The notes beneath the pieces were generated by a model. It had not been told where the DNA came from. It did not search any database and saw nothing but the letters and a program-made list of their open reading frames with translations. Shown here in pieces: positions 26,693-35,525 of a stretch of DNA of 64,000 bases (its first letter is position 1; every line of letters starts with the position of its first letter). Position numbers and translations under genes: made by a program. The DNA is from Ruminococcus sp. (GTDB lineage Bacteria; Bacillota; Clostridia; Oscillospirales; Ruminococcaceae), in NCBI GenBank assembly GCA_017543335.1, contig JAFYGE010000035.1:1-64000 (forward strand), written 5' to 3'.

Positions 26693-27613
26693 TTATCTCT
26701 TCCACCTTAGAAGACTGCTTTGAAGTTTGTTGAACAGGAACGTTACTCCTATAACTACAAAACCTATAACAAGAAGACCTGTAATTGTACGTGTATAGTC
26801 ACCGAAATCGGAATAATATTTCACATAATATCCCATTCCGTCCTTAGCTCCTATCATCTCGGCGGATGTTAGAAGTATGAATGAAACGCTCAGTCCCTGA
26901 TTGCATCCGAGGAATATCTGCTGCAGCGAAGCCGGAAGTATAACTCTGAAAAGCATCTCTGGTTTGCTTACGTTGAGCACCTTTGCTGAGTCAATTATTT
27001 TCTTGTCGACTCCAAGAACACCGCTCATAGTACCTGCAAATACGGGCCAGAATGTTGCGAGGAATATAACAAATACTGATACAGACTTGAAAGACGGTAA
27101 AAGTGCGATACCGTATGGGATATACACTATCGGAGGTATCGAACTGAAAAACTTTGTGATGTATGTTGCAGCACTTCCTATTCTCGCACTCCAACCAATA
27201 AACAGTCCAAGAGGAACTGCGATCACTACTGCAAGAAAGAAACCTTTAAGCGTAGTTCTCAGTGAACTTTTTATGTTTATAAAGATCTTATCTTTGTCTA
27301 AAACAAACTGGTGTATGACCTTTCCCGGTGCAGGAAATAACAAATCATTAAGATAGTTGTACTTAGCTGTTGCAAGACTCCATACTGCAAGAAGAACATA
27401 TAAAAATCCTGCAATATCCACGAGCAATGCCAGACTTTCTTCTTTTTTGATTATCGCAGATGCCGCAAGTACTATAACCTCAACACCAACTGCAAAGCTT
27501 ATAAGTGAGTTTGTGAAAACATCCTTTGTAGACTGGTCGGGGAGAAATTGTATCAGGATCAATGCGATAAACAGCAAATGTGCTATGCGGAGATACCTCT
27601 TTTTAATCGTCAT
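26693..27613 (-). CDS. ABC transporter permease, nitrate/sulfonate/taurine type
   Basis: 306 residues with about six to seven hydrophobic segments and the binding-protein-dependent permease (EAA) loop near DSAKVLNVSKPEMLFRVILP. The FPAPGKVIHQF segment before the core is typical of SsuC/TauC/NrtB permeases. It is the last of three genes, overlapping the ATPase by 4 bp. The substrate is not determined. Transport of a sulfur compound is inferred from the cysteine operon next door and the Cys-Cys leader ORF at the operon start. Confidence 0.85.
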   Translation of the reverse strand: MTIKKRYLRIAHLLFIALILIQFLPDQSTKDVFTNSLISFAVGVEVIVLAASAIIKKEESLALLVDIAGFLYVLLAVWSLATAKYNYLNDLLFPAPGKVIHQFVLDKDKIFINIKSSLRTTLKGFFLAVVIAVPLGLFIGWSARIGSAATYITKFFSSIPPIVYIPYGIALLPSFKSVSVFVIFLATFWPVFAGTMSGVLGVDKKIIDSAKVLNVSKPEMLFRVILPASLQQIFLGCNQGLSVSFILLTSAEMIGAKDGMGYYVKYYSDFGDYTRTITGLLVIGFVVIGVTFLFNKLQSSLLRWKR

Positions 27614-28428
27614 AATACCACCTCATCTCCACCGATACGCTCGGCAATATCGTTGTAGAGAAGTGAGAGGAGCCTGTTGCGGAATTTTGCGTATTCATCA
27701 GTTTTTACCAGTTCCGCACGGCTGCGTGGACGCTCGAAAGGTACATTTACGATCTCATTTACTGTTCCGGGATGTGCAGTCAGTACGACTATTTTATCTG
27801 AGAGAAGAATAGCCTCATCGATATCATGAGTTACAAAGACAACTGTCTTACGCTCCTCAACGCCGTCGCCCTCCCAGAGGTTAAGAAGAAGCTCCTGCAA
27901 TAATACACGATTCTTAGCATCTATAGCACTAAACGGCTCATCCATGAGAAGGATCTCTGTATTCATTGCCAAAGCTCTTGCTATAGCAGCACGCTGCTGC
28001 ATACCGCCTGAAAGCTGTGAAGGATACTTACTGCCGAAACCTTTAAGTCCAACCTTAGTGAGAAACTCCTCTGCTATCTTTCCACGCTCACTGCGTTTTA
28101 CATCGTGACGTGACTGCTTGATGCCAAATTCTATATTCTTTTTAGTAGTCATCCACGGGAACAGTGAGTAGTGCTGGAACACTACTCCCCTTTCTGTACC
28201 TGTTCCACGAAGTTCCTTACCATCTATCTGTACAGTGCCGCCTGCCGGAGTATAAAGTCCCTCAAGAACGCTGAGAAGAGTTGACTTTCCGCATCCGCTC
28301 GCACCTATTACACTTACAAATTCACCCTTGCCAACTCCGAAAGAAACGTTATGCAAAGCGTTGAAGCTCTTTTTATTTTCTATGTAGTTGACTGTAAGGT
28401 CTTTTATCTCAATTTTATTCGTAGTCAT
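27610..28428 (-). CDS. ABC transporter ATP-binding protein, nitrate/sulfonate/taurine type
   Basis: About 272 residues, an SsuB/TauB-like ATPase: Walker A GASGCGKST, the Q loop in VFQHYSLFPW, the signature LSGGMQQR, Walker B ILLMDEPFSAID and the H loop FVTHDIDEA. It energises the adjacent permease. The start is ATG at 28428 after AAAGGAG; it overlaps the end of the binding-protein gene by 14 bp. Confidence 0.9.
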   Translation of the reverse strand: MTTNKIEIKDLTVNYIENKKSFNALHNVSFGVGKGEFVSVIGASGCGKSTLLSVLEGLYTPAGGTVQIDGKELRGTGTERGVVFQHYSLFPWMTTKKNIEFGIKQSRHDVKRSERGKIAEEFLTKVGLKGFGSKYPSQLSGGMQQRAAIARALAMNTEILLMDEPFSAIDAKNRVLLQELLLNLWEGDGVEERKTVVFVTHDIDEAILLSDKIVVLTAHPGTVNEIVNVPFERPRSRAELVKTDEYAKFRNRLLSLLYNDIAERIGGDEVVL

Positions 28429-29584
28429 CAAAATGCTCCTTTAAAGATTTATATATCTCGTCATCTGGATTTTCCTTTAATATGCTTTCGAGAGCCTGCT
28501 TGTATATATCAGTATTGTAATACGGCTCTATATCGTAATCATCTGTGTATCCAAGCTCTATGATAGTATCTTTAAGTGTGAGAGTACCCTTCTTATCCGG
28601 ATCAGGACTTGATACACTGTATCCGCCGTAAACCTCAGTATCTATGAAGTCTTCTTCAATATCTATATACTTCTTTACATCATCAATTGTTCCGTCGTGG
28701 TCGGTCTGAGTAAAGTGATAAGCCTTGATGAATGCACGTTCAAGTGCTTTATAGGTATTAGGAGAATCACTCAGTGAAGATGTCTTTGCGACCTGACGGC
28801 AGCATGGCTGATTTTCGAGAGCCTTTTCATGTGCACAGTAGTAAACTACTTTGTAGCCCTGAGACTTTGCAAGTGATGCATATGGTGAGTAAACTGAAGC
28901 CGCATCTATTGACTGATTGAGCAGTGCAGCATATGCATCCTTCTGACTGTCGAAGTAAACTATGTTAACTTCGTCATCGCCTTCTCCGATCTCAATGCCT
29001 GCGTTTTTAAGAAGTATTTGCAGCTCAGCATCCTGAACGCTGTTCTTTACTGATGCAACATTTCTGCCTTTGAGTATCTCAACGCCAAGCTCATCCTCGT
29101 CAGCGTACTCTGACTTGATAACATATCCGTGACCATTTGTCATTGCTCCGCCAAAGATCGAAACGTCATGTCCCTGACTCTGGAAAGTAAGTGTTGGAAC
29201 TGAACCAATGAAAGCAACATCAAGCTTATCAGATTCAAGTCCGTTAACAAGCTCTGCTGCACTTGAGAACTGTGTGAGTGAAACATCAAGTCCCTCTTCT
29301 TCAAAGTAGCCTTCCTCCTCAGCAACAAAAGCAAGCAGATGAGCTGTTGAATTGAGGTAACCAATGTTTATATCGCTTTTTTCAAGAGAACCGCCCTCAT
29401 CATCGCAGCAATCACTTGAACCGTCTCCGCAGCAGTCCGGAATGTCTGAACCTTTTTTATCTTCACAGCAGTCTGAGCTGCTTGAAGCTTTTTTAGAAGA
29501 CGAAGAGCTGTTATTTAATCCTGCACATCCTGTAAGTAATGAAAGAGATGCGAGTACTGAAATTATCTTTGCTGTTTTATTCAT
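28415..29584 (-). CDS. ABC transporter substrate-binding lipoprotein with a Cys-rich linker
   Basis: About 389 residues from ATG at 29584, which fits AAGGTGA; the GTG three codons earlier does not. A lipoprotein signal ends in LLTGC, giving a lipidated Cys20. A Ser-rich linker follows, with three Asp-Cys-Cys repeats (SSDCCEDKK, IPDCCGDG, SSDCCDDE). The rest is an SsuA/NMT1-like domain: NIGYLNSTAHLLAFVAEEEGYFEEEGLDV, then VAFIGSVPT. Two more Cys are in QPCCRQV. This many cysteines is unusual for a protein expected under sulfur shortage. A metal or redox role, or metal-linked cargo, is possible. Confidence 0.85.
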   Translation of the reverse strand: MNKTAKIISVLASLSLLTGCAGLNNSSSSSKKASSSSDCCEDKKGSDIPDCCGDGSSDCCDDEGGSLEKSDINIGYLNSTAHLLAFVAEEEGYFEEEGLDVSLTQFSSAAELVNGLESDKLDVAFIGSVPTLTFQSQGHDVSIFGGAMTNGHGYVIKSEYADEDELGVEILKGRNVASVKNSVQDAELQILLKNAGIEIGEGDDEVNIVYFDSQKDAYAALLNQSIDAASVYSPYASLAKSQGYKVVYYCAHEKALENQPCCRQVAKTSSLSDSPNTYKALERAFIKAYHFTQTDHDGTIDDVKKYIDIEEDFIDTEVYGGYSVSSPDPDKKGTLTLKDTIIELGYTDDYDIEPYYNTDIYKQALESILKENPDDEIYKSLKEHFDDYE

Positions 29585-29648
29585 ATTAATCACCTTTTAT
29601 ACCTTTAATCAAAATTATTTTTCTATTTTCTTTAGTTCACTTAATGTC

Positions 29649-29699
29649 TCAACAACATCGCATTCGCTCTGAATTGGTGATATATCTGTAATTATTCAT
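29649..29699 (-). CDS. Short leader peptide ending Cys-Cys, upstream of the transporter operon
   Basis: A 16-codon ORF, MNNYRYITNSERMRCC, starts with ATG at 29699 after AGGGAGTG and ends TGT-TGT-TGA, 64 bases before the lipoprotein start. It lies downstream of a plausible promoter. No strong terminator follows, so control could work on translation: ATCACC in codons 7-8 can pair with GGTGAT of the lipoprotein Shine-Dalgarno. Cys codons in leaders of two neighbouring operons argue for a common cysteine response. Confidence 0.6.
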   Translation of the reverse strand: MNNYRYITNSERMRCC

Positions 29700-29733
29700 T
29701 CTTTAATCACTCCCTGTTTTTCTCGATGTACTA

Positions 29734-29762
29734 ATCATATCATACCTATAGGCATTTGTCCA
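29734..29762 (-). promoter_or_regulatory. Putative promoter of the transporter operon
   Basis: On the minus strand TGGACA (29757-29762) and TATGAT (29734-29739) are 17 bp apart, with a CCTATAGG palindrome between them. The TATTGGACA -35 region resembles those of paaK and the oxidoreductase operon. The rest of the gap to 29997 is A+T-rich with no further clear element. Confidence 0.55.
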
Positions 29763-29997
29763 ATACGAAAGGCTGATTATTACCAATAGGATTTTTTTAT
29801 AACTCCGCAGCATACATAAAAATTGCCAACAAATTAATAGGTTAAAAGCTATTTTTAACGAACGCAAATATTTTTTATTTTAACTTAAAATTTATGTACG
29901 TTTTTTTATTTTTCCTTCGAGTGTTATAAATGCAAGGCAAAAATTCTTTAAACTTGCAATACCATACTTATTAATTAATATTATTCAGGAGGAAAAT

Positions 29998-32955
29998 ATG
30001 GACAACAAATCTAATCACCTTTGGAAAAAAGGTATAGCCGCTGCACTTGCTCTTACACTAATATGCGGTGCTGCACCATTAAATCAATTCAGCAGCACTG
30101 CTTTAAACAGCATAACTGCTGAAGCCGCTGAAACTTCATCTGCATCAAAAAAATCATACATCGAACCTGTTTTCACTTTCAAACAGGATTTTGATAATTT
30201 CTGGGTGAATGCTTTTATACCTGTGAGTGATACCAAAGGTTTAAAAGTAACCGTAAACGGCAAGGCAGTTCCGACATACATTACAGAAGACGGAATCAAC
30301 GCTCTTATCAAAACTGAACCTAAGAAAATGGGCGACGAATTTACTTTGACCGTTAAAAAAGATAAAAAAGTAATATCCGAAAAGAAAACCACCGTCAAGG
30401 ATATTGCAATGAATATCATCAACGCTGACGAAAACACCAAAGAAGCTAAAGCTTTTAAATGGATGCTTCATTATGGTGCAGCAGCTCAGAACTACTTCAA
30501 TTATAAAACTGATTCACTTGCTGATGCTGAAGTAACAAATACCCCTATACAAGGTATTCCGTCTTTATACTCATTAAAATTCGACAATAAGGCAATGAAC
30601 GACTATCTGAAAAGTATTGATGCACCTGTTGTTTACGACGGAATGAGCGTTATTTTTGACGCTGATATCGGATTAAAAATAATTTTCAGTCCTGCTGAAA
30701 ATGTCGACTTCAAAACAGCTGAGGATTTTTTCAATAAAACTATAGATTTTGCAGATTCTGATTATATAAAAGAAGTAAACGGAAATAAGTTCTGTATTAT
30801 AAAAAAGAACATCTCACTGTATAATATCTATACACAATATCCATTACAAATTGGAAAAGCTTCAAGAAGTGTAAGTCTTATGATGTATATAGCTAATGCT
30901 TACACTGAAAAAAAGGATACTGAAGAACACAAGAAGCTTAAAGAACTTTTACGTGCATTTATGATGTACAGAAACTTCACATCTAATATAAATTATATCG
31001 ACAGAGATATAGTGATCGAATACCCAAAGAACGAAGAAGCTCCGGCAGTAACAACTTCAGTTTCATCCCCTGTCATTACAACAACCCTGACTTCAACATC
31101 AGGTAACAGCAGCGTAACTTCCACTACATCTAAATCCGATGATAAGACTCCGGAAAGCATAACCACTGTGACTTCTGAACCAAAGGACGCTATTAATTTT
31201 ACTCCGACTAAAGATAAAGGTGTGTATATTTCAGATTATTCATTTGATAAGGACGAAAACATCAGTGTATACCACTTCGATGATCCGAATAAAGCTTTAT
31301 TAGTCAGATACACACCTACCTGTACACTCGGAAAATTGATAGATACGCATACTTTTGAAATTCTAAAGGATATAAATCTTTCTAAAGAATATACATTATA
31401 TTCAGAAAAAAATTATATACAAATATATAACGACAATACAAAAATAACTGAATTCTATGATTCGTCATTCAACCTCGTAAAGGAATTCAAACAGACGGAT
31501 GGATGCGAAATCATAGCTTACAGTAATGATCTGAACTATTTAGCTATTCAGGATTATAAAAATGGCTTACAATTTATTTATGATACAATAAATGATAAAA
31601 AAATCCTATTGCCGGAAGAATTTAACAGTGGATACATAAGAGGTTTCATGGACGATCATTTTGTTATCGGAACCAACGAAAATTTATATGCTTATTATCT
31701 TGACGGCTCCTATGAAATACTATCTCAATACCCTGAATTCTGGGGACAGGATTATCAGAAATATGATATTATAAAACACAAAAACAATATGACAATTTAC
31801 TCAAGAGAAACCGGAGAGAATATTTGTGTAGTTCACGATACCGATAAAGATGAATATTTAACAGCATATTTAGGTGACCGTTTTATAACAACTAAAAACA
31901 AATATTTAACATTCTATGACCGTGTAAATAACAAAAAAAGTCAGAAATATGCTCTTAACAATTTCTATCTGATGAATGTGACCGATAATAATACCGTATT
32001 TGGTACAGCAATATTCAATAACATAATGTACTATGTAAAAATAGACCTCAATGAGATCGATTATAATATCGACTGCACTATTGATATTCCAGTCGAAAAA
32101 GAATCCGGATTTGAAACTTTCTTCAAGAAACCTGAAACATCTGATCCTGAACTCCGTTCGATCATTGATGAACTGGACGAAAAATATAATGTTGAAGTTT
32201 CTTTTGAACTTGCTGATGAGCTCGATCATTCCATAGATTATTATGATACAGATGATTTCACCGGTGATAAAGTAGCAATACTCAATGATATAAAAGATTA
32301 TCTCAGCCTATGGCCAGAGGATATCTGCCGTGAAATAACCGGTGACCCTGATATGAAAGTCTGGATATATATATGCGATAAAATAACACCAAATGTTAAC
32401 GATTCGGAAATAATAGAACCTGCGGCATATGTTACAAAGTACCTTGATAATCCAACTATTTGTACAGTTGGATTCGATAATAATACCGACAGATTCCTTA
32501 ACACATTCTCTCACGAATTCATACATCTTCTTGATTTCCAGCTTACAAATGATCAAATTATGGAATGGGACACACTCTCTCCGGAAGATGCTTACATGAA
32601 TTCCTATGCTAATTTCTACGGACTCAAAAAATACGTTGATTATTATACCGGTGACACCGACATCTATTTTTCAAGAGATTATGGACGTACAAACGCTGAA
32701 GAAGATCGTGCTACTATAGGTGAAGTACTTTTTGATTCATATGTTCAGGAAGCAAGAGCAAAGTCGCTTGACTTTGAAGGCACAAAGGCTAAATGCGAAA
32801 CTCTTTGCAGATTCATCCGTGAAAACTATCCTTGCCTTGCTTCTGTACCTGTAGGCGAGCTTTATCTCGAAAAGGCTATGAATATGCAGGCTGAGGATTT
32901 CACACCAATAAATTATGAAGATTACGATTTCGGCTATGGCTACGGTCAGGGCTGA
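29998..32955 (+). CDS. Large secreted zincin metalloprotease with Thr/Ser-rich linker
   Basis: 985 residues. A signal peptide occupies about residues 1-43. Residues ~48-340 form a duplicated domain, each half a beta region followed by a helical FKWMLHYGAAAQNYFNY-type segment. Residues ~350-395 are a Ser/Thr-rich linker. Residues ~400-690 look like short beta repeats, perhaps a propeller. The C-terminal domain has H839-E-F-I-H843, the zincin HExxH, with Glu901/902 in NAEEDRATIGE as a likely third ligand. No membrane anchor or dockerin is visible. The start is ATG after AGGAGG. A 44-codon ORF follows by 23 bp. Substrate unknown; extracellular or surface proteolysis is inferred. Confidence 0.75.
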   Translation: MDNKSNHLWKKGIAAALALTLICGAAPLNQFSSTALNSITAEAAETSSASKKSYIEPVFTFKQDFDNFWVNAFIPVSDTKGLKVTVNGKAVPTYITEDGINALIKTEPKKMGDEFTLTVKKDKKVISEKKTTVKDIAMNIINADENTKEAKAFKWMLHYGAAAQNYFNYKTDSLADAEVTNTPIQGIPSLYSLKFDNKAMNDYLKSIDAPVVYDGMSVIFDADIGLKIIFSPAENVDFKTAEDFFNKTIDFADSDYIKEVNGNKFCIIKKNISLYNIYTQYPLQIGKASRSVSLMMYIANAYTEKKDTEEHKKLKELLRAFMMYRNFTSNINYIDRDIVIEYPKNEEAPAVTTSVSSPVITTTLTSTSGNSSVTSTTSKSDDKTPESITTVTSEPKDAINFTPTKDKGVYISDYSFDKDENISVYHFDDPNKALLVRYTPTCTLGKLIDTHTFEILKDINLSKEYTLYSEKNYIQIYNDNTKITEFYDSSFNLVKEFKQTDGCEIIAYSNDLNYLAIQDYKNGLQFIYDTINDKKILLPEEFNSGYIRGFMDDHFVIGTNENLYAYYLDGSYEILSQYPEFWGQDYQKYDIIKHKNNMTIYSRETGENICVVHDTDKDEYLTAYLGDRFITTKNKYLTFYDRVNNKKSQKYALNNFYLMNVTDNNTVFGTAIFNNIMYYVKIDLNEIDYNIDCTIDIPVEKESGFETFFKKPETSDPELRSIIDELDEKYNVEVSFELADELDHSIDYYDTDDFTGDKVAILNDIKDYLSLWPEDICREITGDPDMKVWIYICDKITPNVNDSEIIEPAAYVTKYLDNPTICTVGFDNNTDRFLNTFSHEFIHLLDFQLTNDQIMEWDTLSPEDAYMNSYANFYGLKKYVDYYTGDTDIYFSRDYGRTNAEEDRATIGEVLFDSYVQEARAKSLDFEGTKAKCETLCRFIRENYPCLASVPVGELYLEKAMNMQAEDFTPINYEDYDFGYGYGQG

Positions 32956-32978
32956 TACATACAGATAGGAGATTTATT

Positions 32979-33113
32979 ATGTTTAATTATGTAAAACCAG
33001 AACTCGATATTATTCACTTCGATAATGAGGATGTTATTACTACTTCCGATCCTAACAGCGAGGTAAATACCTCTGCTTACGTTCCTTACGATAACGAGAC
33101 AAGCATCCACTGA
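32979..33113 (+). CDS. Small companion peptide (44 residues) with LDIIxFDxxDVITTS motif
   Basis: The ORF starts with ATG at 32979 after ATAGGAG and ends with TGA at 33113. The N-terminal half reads FNYVKPELDIIHFDNEDVIT. It is acidic and has no signal peptide or Cys. Its motif L-[DE]-I-I-x-F-D-x-x-D-V-I-T-x-S is shared with the 34-residue ORF at 48942-49046. Both ORFs directly follow a large secreted protein. The shared motif at two separate loci is good evidence that it is a real gene. Function unknown. Confidence 0.7.
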   Translation: MFNYVKPELDIIHFDNEDVITTSDPNSEVNTSAYVPYDNETSIH

Positions 33114-33171
33114 TAAATTTTGCCTCCTCGCTTTGTCTGAATATTTATAATATATCAGACTTAAAATAAAA

Positions 33172-33211
33172 AAAAGCTCCGTATGTGAATTATTTCATGT
33201 ACGGAGCTTTT
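33172..33211 (+). terminator. Intrinsic terminator after the zincin/peptide operon
   Basis: AAAAGCTCCGTA (33172-33183) pairs with TACGGAGCTTTT (33200-33211), preceded by an A tract. It serves the plus strand and, with its A-rich 5' side, possibly the minus strand too. Confidence 0.75.
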
Positions 33212-33228
33212 CTATCTAATCAAAAATA

Positions 33229-33262
33229 AAAAAACTTGCCGCATGAAAAAACGGCAAGCTTT
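33229..33262 (-). terminator. Intrinsic terminator after the MBL hydrolase gene
   Basis: On the minus strand CTTGCCG and CGGCAAG form a stem followed by a run of T, just downstream of the stop codon at 33270. Confidence 0.7.
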
Positions 33263-33269
33263 AGATATA

Positions 33270-33893
33270 CTATTTTATTTTTATAACTACCTTTATTTCA
33301 CTGTCAACAAGCTTATGGAAGTTTTCGCCGTCCTCCGGACTGCCTGTTACACTTCCGTAATGTATCGGCACAGCATACTCCGGCTTGATGATATTTGCAA
33401 GCTTTGCAGCTTTTTTGAAATTCATGGTATATGTACCTCCGACCGGAAGCATAGCTATATCACACTTTACATTTTGATTCTCCGATGTTAAATCAGTATC
33501 ACCGGCAATATATATTCTTCCGTTAGCAGAACTGTTTATGATATATCCTACCCAGCCATTTGACTTTGGGTGGAATGGTTTAAGCTTATTGTATGCCGCT
33601 ACAGTCTCAATACTTATCCCAAGCACTTCGATTTTGTCGGATGTTGAAACACGCACAACTTCAAGTCCCATATCATCGGCATCCTTCATGCTCTCAGGAC
33701 ATACCAATACCGTTTCCTGCTTCATGACCTTTTTAATGTCATCAGGAGAAAAATGATCGTAATGACTATGAGTAATGAGTATTATATCAGCATCGTGACT
33801 TTCTTCTGTTATTCTGAAAGGGTCGATATAAATTACCTTTTCATCGTTTATACGAATACTGCTGTGAGTGTTTACAGTTATAAAATCGAGCAT
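33270..33893 (-). CDS. MBL-fold metal-dependent hydrolase (UlaG-like)
   Basis: 207 residues of the short UlaG-like metallo-beta-lactamase group. The metal motif is complete, LITHSHYDHFSPDD, followed by IYIAGDTDLTSE and the C-terminal AVPIHYGSVTGSPEDGENFH. Such proteins are cytosolic Zn or Mn hydrolases of varied substrate; this one cannot be assigned. The start is ATG at 33893, and the gene ends near a terminator. It lies 18 bp behind acyP. Confidence 0.82.
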   Translation of the reverse strand: MLDFITVNTHSSIRINDEKVIYIDPFRITEESHDADIILITHSHYDHFSPDDIKKVMKQETVLVCPESMKDADDMGLEVVRVSTSDKIEVLGISIETVAAYNKLKPFHPKSNGWVGYIINSSANGRIYIAGDTDLTSENQNVKCDIAMLPVGGTYTMNFKKAAKLANIIKPEYAVPIHYGSVTGSPEDGENFHKLVDSEIKVVIKIK

Positions 33894-33911
33894 TTTTCAC
33901 AACTCCTTTTA

Positions 33912-34181
33912 TTATTTTACTTCAAATTCATAGTCCCCGTGAACAGGGATATTTTCAGCTTCCATACGTTCAATGCTGCCCCACGAATGATTTTCAAGAG
34001 CTTCTATCATATCCTCTATATCACGCACAGTTCCCTCAGCTTCCATTTCGACTGAACCATTATCAAGATTTCGTACCCAACCGGAAATACCTAAACGGTG
34101 TGCAGTATTTTTTGCTTTCCAGCGAAACCCTACTCCCTGTACATAGCCATAGAAAATAATATGTCTGCGAATCTTATCCAT
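33912..34181 (-). CDS. acyP: Acylphosphatase
   Basis: 89 residues, the standard size. The catalytic Arg lies in GYVQGVGFRWKAKNTA and the Asn in GWVRNLDNGSVEMEAEG, both family signatures. It hydrolyses acyl phosphates such as acetyl phosphate and 1,3-bisphosphoglycerate. The start is ATG at 34181 after AGGAGG. Neighbours give no pathway link. Confidence 0.94.
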   Translation of the reverse strand: MDKIRRHIIFYGYVQGVGFRWKAKNTAHRLGISGWVRNLDNGSVEMEAEGTVRDIEDMIEALENHSWGSIERMEAENIPVHGDYEFEVK

Positions 34182-34199
34182 TTTACCTCCTGTATTAAA

Positions 34200-34739
34200 T
34201 TATCTTTTTCTTTTGAATTTCGGAGCAAGACGTTTTATATATGTATTATATATAAGGTCGAGGTCGATGTCATAAATAATGAACAGTACATTGCAAAGAC
34301 CAAGAATAAAAAACTCTCCATATTTTCCATATTCATGCATCTCATCGACCATCTGTTTAAGTCCGAAAATATATACAGTGACAAAAAAGTACCCAAGCAC
34401 ACAGCTATTGAAAACTGCAAATTTTGCTATCCAGCATACGAGTTTTGGTTTTAATTTCACAATGTACCGCCTTAGTATCGGATAATGTCCGAAAAACATA
34501 ATGAATATCAAAGCTGCTTCTTTGTCAAAGGTTATTATCATGGACAATAAACTGACTGATATGTAGGTCAGCACAGCCCAGCTATTGCTGACCTCTATTG
34601 CTATCATCATTATGAGTATACCAGCTATCGCCGGAAGCAAAAGGTATAATGCAGGCAAAATTCCTGCAAGGAACATAGTAACGAGGCATAAAGCGGAAAC
34701 TATTCCTCCCAAAGCAACACGATAGCTTATGTCTCTCAT
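34200..34739 (-). CDS. Conserved hypothetical integral membrane protein
   Basis: 179 residues with about five hydrophobic segments, starting in GGIVSALCLVTMFLAGILPALYLLLP and ending with a basic tail (RLAPKFKRKR) that suggests a cytoplasmic C-terminus. The opening resembles the small substrate-binding membrane subunits of ECF transporters and related uncharacterised families, but I cannot place it. It sits between acyP and a short-chain dehydrogenase with short gaps, so it is probably co-transcribed. Confidence 0.7.
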   Translation of the reverse strand: MRDISYRVALGGIVSALCLVTMFLAGILPALYLLLPAIAGILIMMIAIEVSNSWAVLTYISVSLLSMIITFDKEAALIFIMFFGHYPILRRYIVKLKPKLVCWIAKFAVFNSCVLGYFFVTVYIFGLKQMVDEMHEYGKYGEFFILGLCNVLFIIYDIDLDLIYNTYIKRLAPKFKRKR

Positions 34740-34754
34740 CAGAACTTCTCCCCT

Positions 34755-35507
34755 TTAAAACTTTTTCTTTGCTTTCTGTACGTTATAGACTAATGCTGAA
34801 AGAAGTTTATTCGGAACAAATCTCTGTCCTATTGCCGCAGCCTTAGCTGTAAGACCGGGTATAGCGAAGAATTTTCCGGCAAGTGCCTTTTCAATTGCAT
34901 ATTCTGCTGCATAGCTTGCAGTTATAGGCTTAGCACTGAAGCTTACTCCCGCACGATTATTGAAATTAGTATCTACCGGTCCGGGACAAAGCACAGTTAT
35001 CGTTACATTTGAACGTTCACGGCGGAGCTCCTCATAAATCGCAAGAGAGAGTCTCAGAACATAGTTCTTTGATGCATAGTATGAAGAAAGCAGAGGACCG
35101 GTCATGAATCCGGCTACTGATGCCACATTCAGAATTATACCTTTGTCACGTTTTTTGAAGTCACGCAGAAACAGTTTTGTCAGAATATGGAGTGCTGTAA
35201 TATTGACATTTATCATATTCAGCTCATCTTCGAGGTCAGTCTCGTAAAATCTTCCGAATATACCGTATCCGGCATTATTTACCAGCATATCGATATTTTT
35301 ATCACGGCAGAACTCATACACTTTTTTTACCTGCTCACGATCGGCAAGGTCAGCAGTAATAATTTCAGTATTGCCGAGGTACTCCTTCATTTTAAGGAGT
35401 ACTTCTTCATTCCTGCCTGTAAGGATAAGCTCCCAGCCACGCTCGCTGAGTTTTTCAGCCATTTTTTTACCAATTCCCGAAGTTGCTCCTGTTATCAATG
35501 CTTTCAT
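34755..35507 (-). CDS. Short-chain dehydrogenase/reductase
   Basis: 250 residues with a classical SDR layout: cofactor motif TGATSGIGKKMAEKL, NNAGYG, the catalytic Ser region ILNVASVAGFMTGP, YYASKNYVL (Tyr and Lys) and PGPVDTNF. The TGRNEE region and an Arg after the glycine motif favour NADP(H). The C-terminal basic extension resembles DltE-like and lipid-linked SDRs. The start is ATG at 35507. The neighbouring DHHW/MBOAT pair suggests an envelope context, but the substrate is unknown. Confidence 0.87.
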   Translation of the reverse strand: MKALITGATSGIGKKMAEKLSERGWELILTGRNEEVLLKMKEYLGNTEIITADLADREQVKKVYEFCRDKNIDMLVNNAGYGIFGRFYETDLEDELNMINVNITALHILTKLFLRDFKKRDKGIILNVASVAGFMTGPLLSSYYASKNYVLRLSLAIYEELRRERSNVTITVLCPGPVDTNFNNRAGVSFSAKPITASYAAEYAIEKALAGKFFAIPGLTAKAAAIGQRFVPNKLLSALVYNVQKAKKKF

Positions 35508-35525
35508 GGTCTAACATCCTTTCTA

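Noticed and set aside
32979-33113. RiPP precursor peptide
   Set aside because: There is no Cys, no modifying enzyme, peptidase or export ATPase next to either tiny ORF, so this class is not supported by the window.
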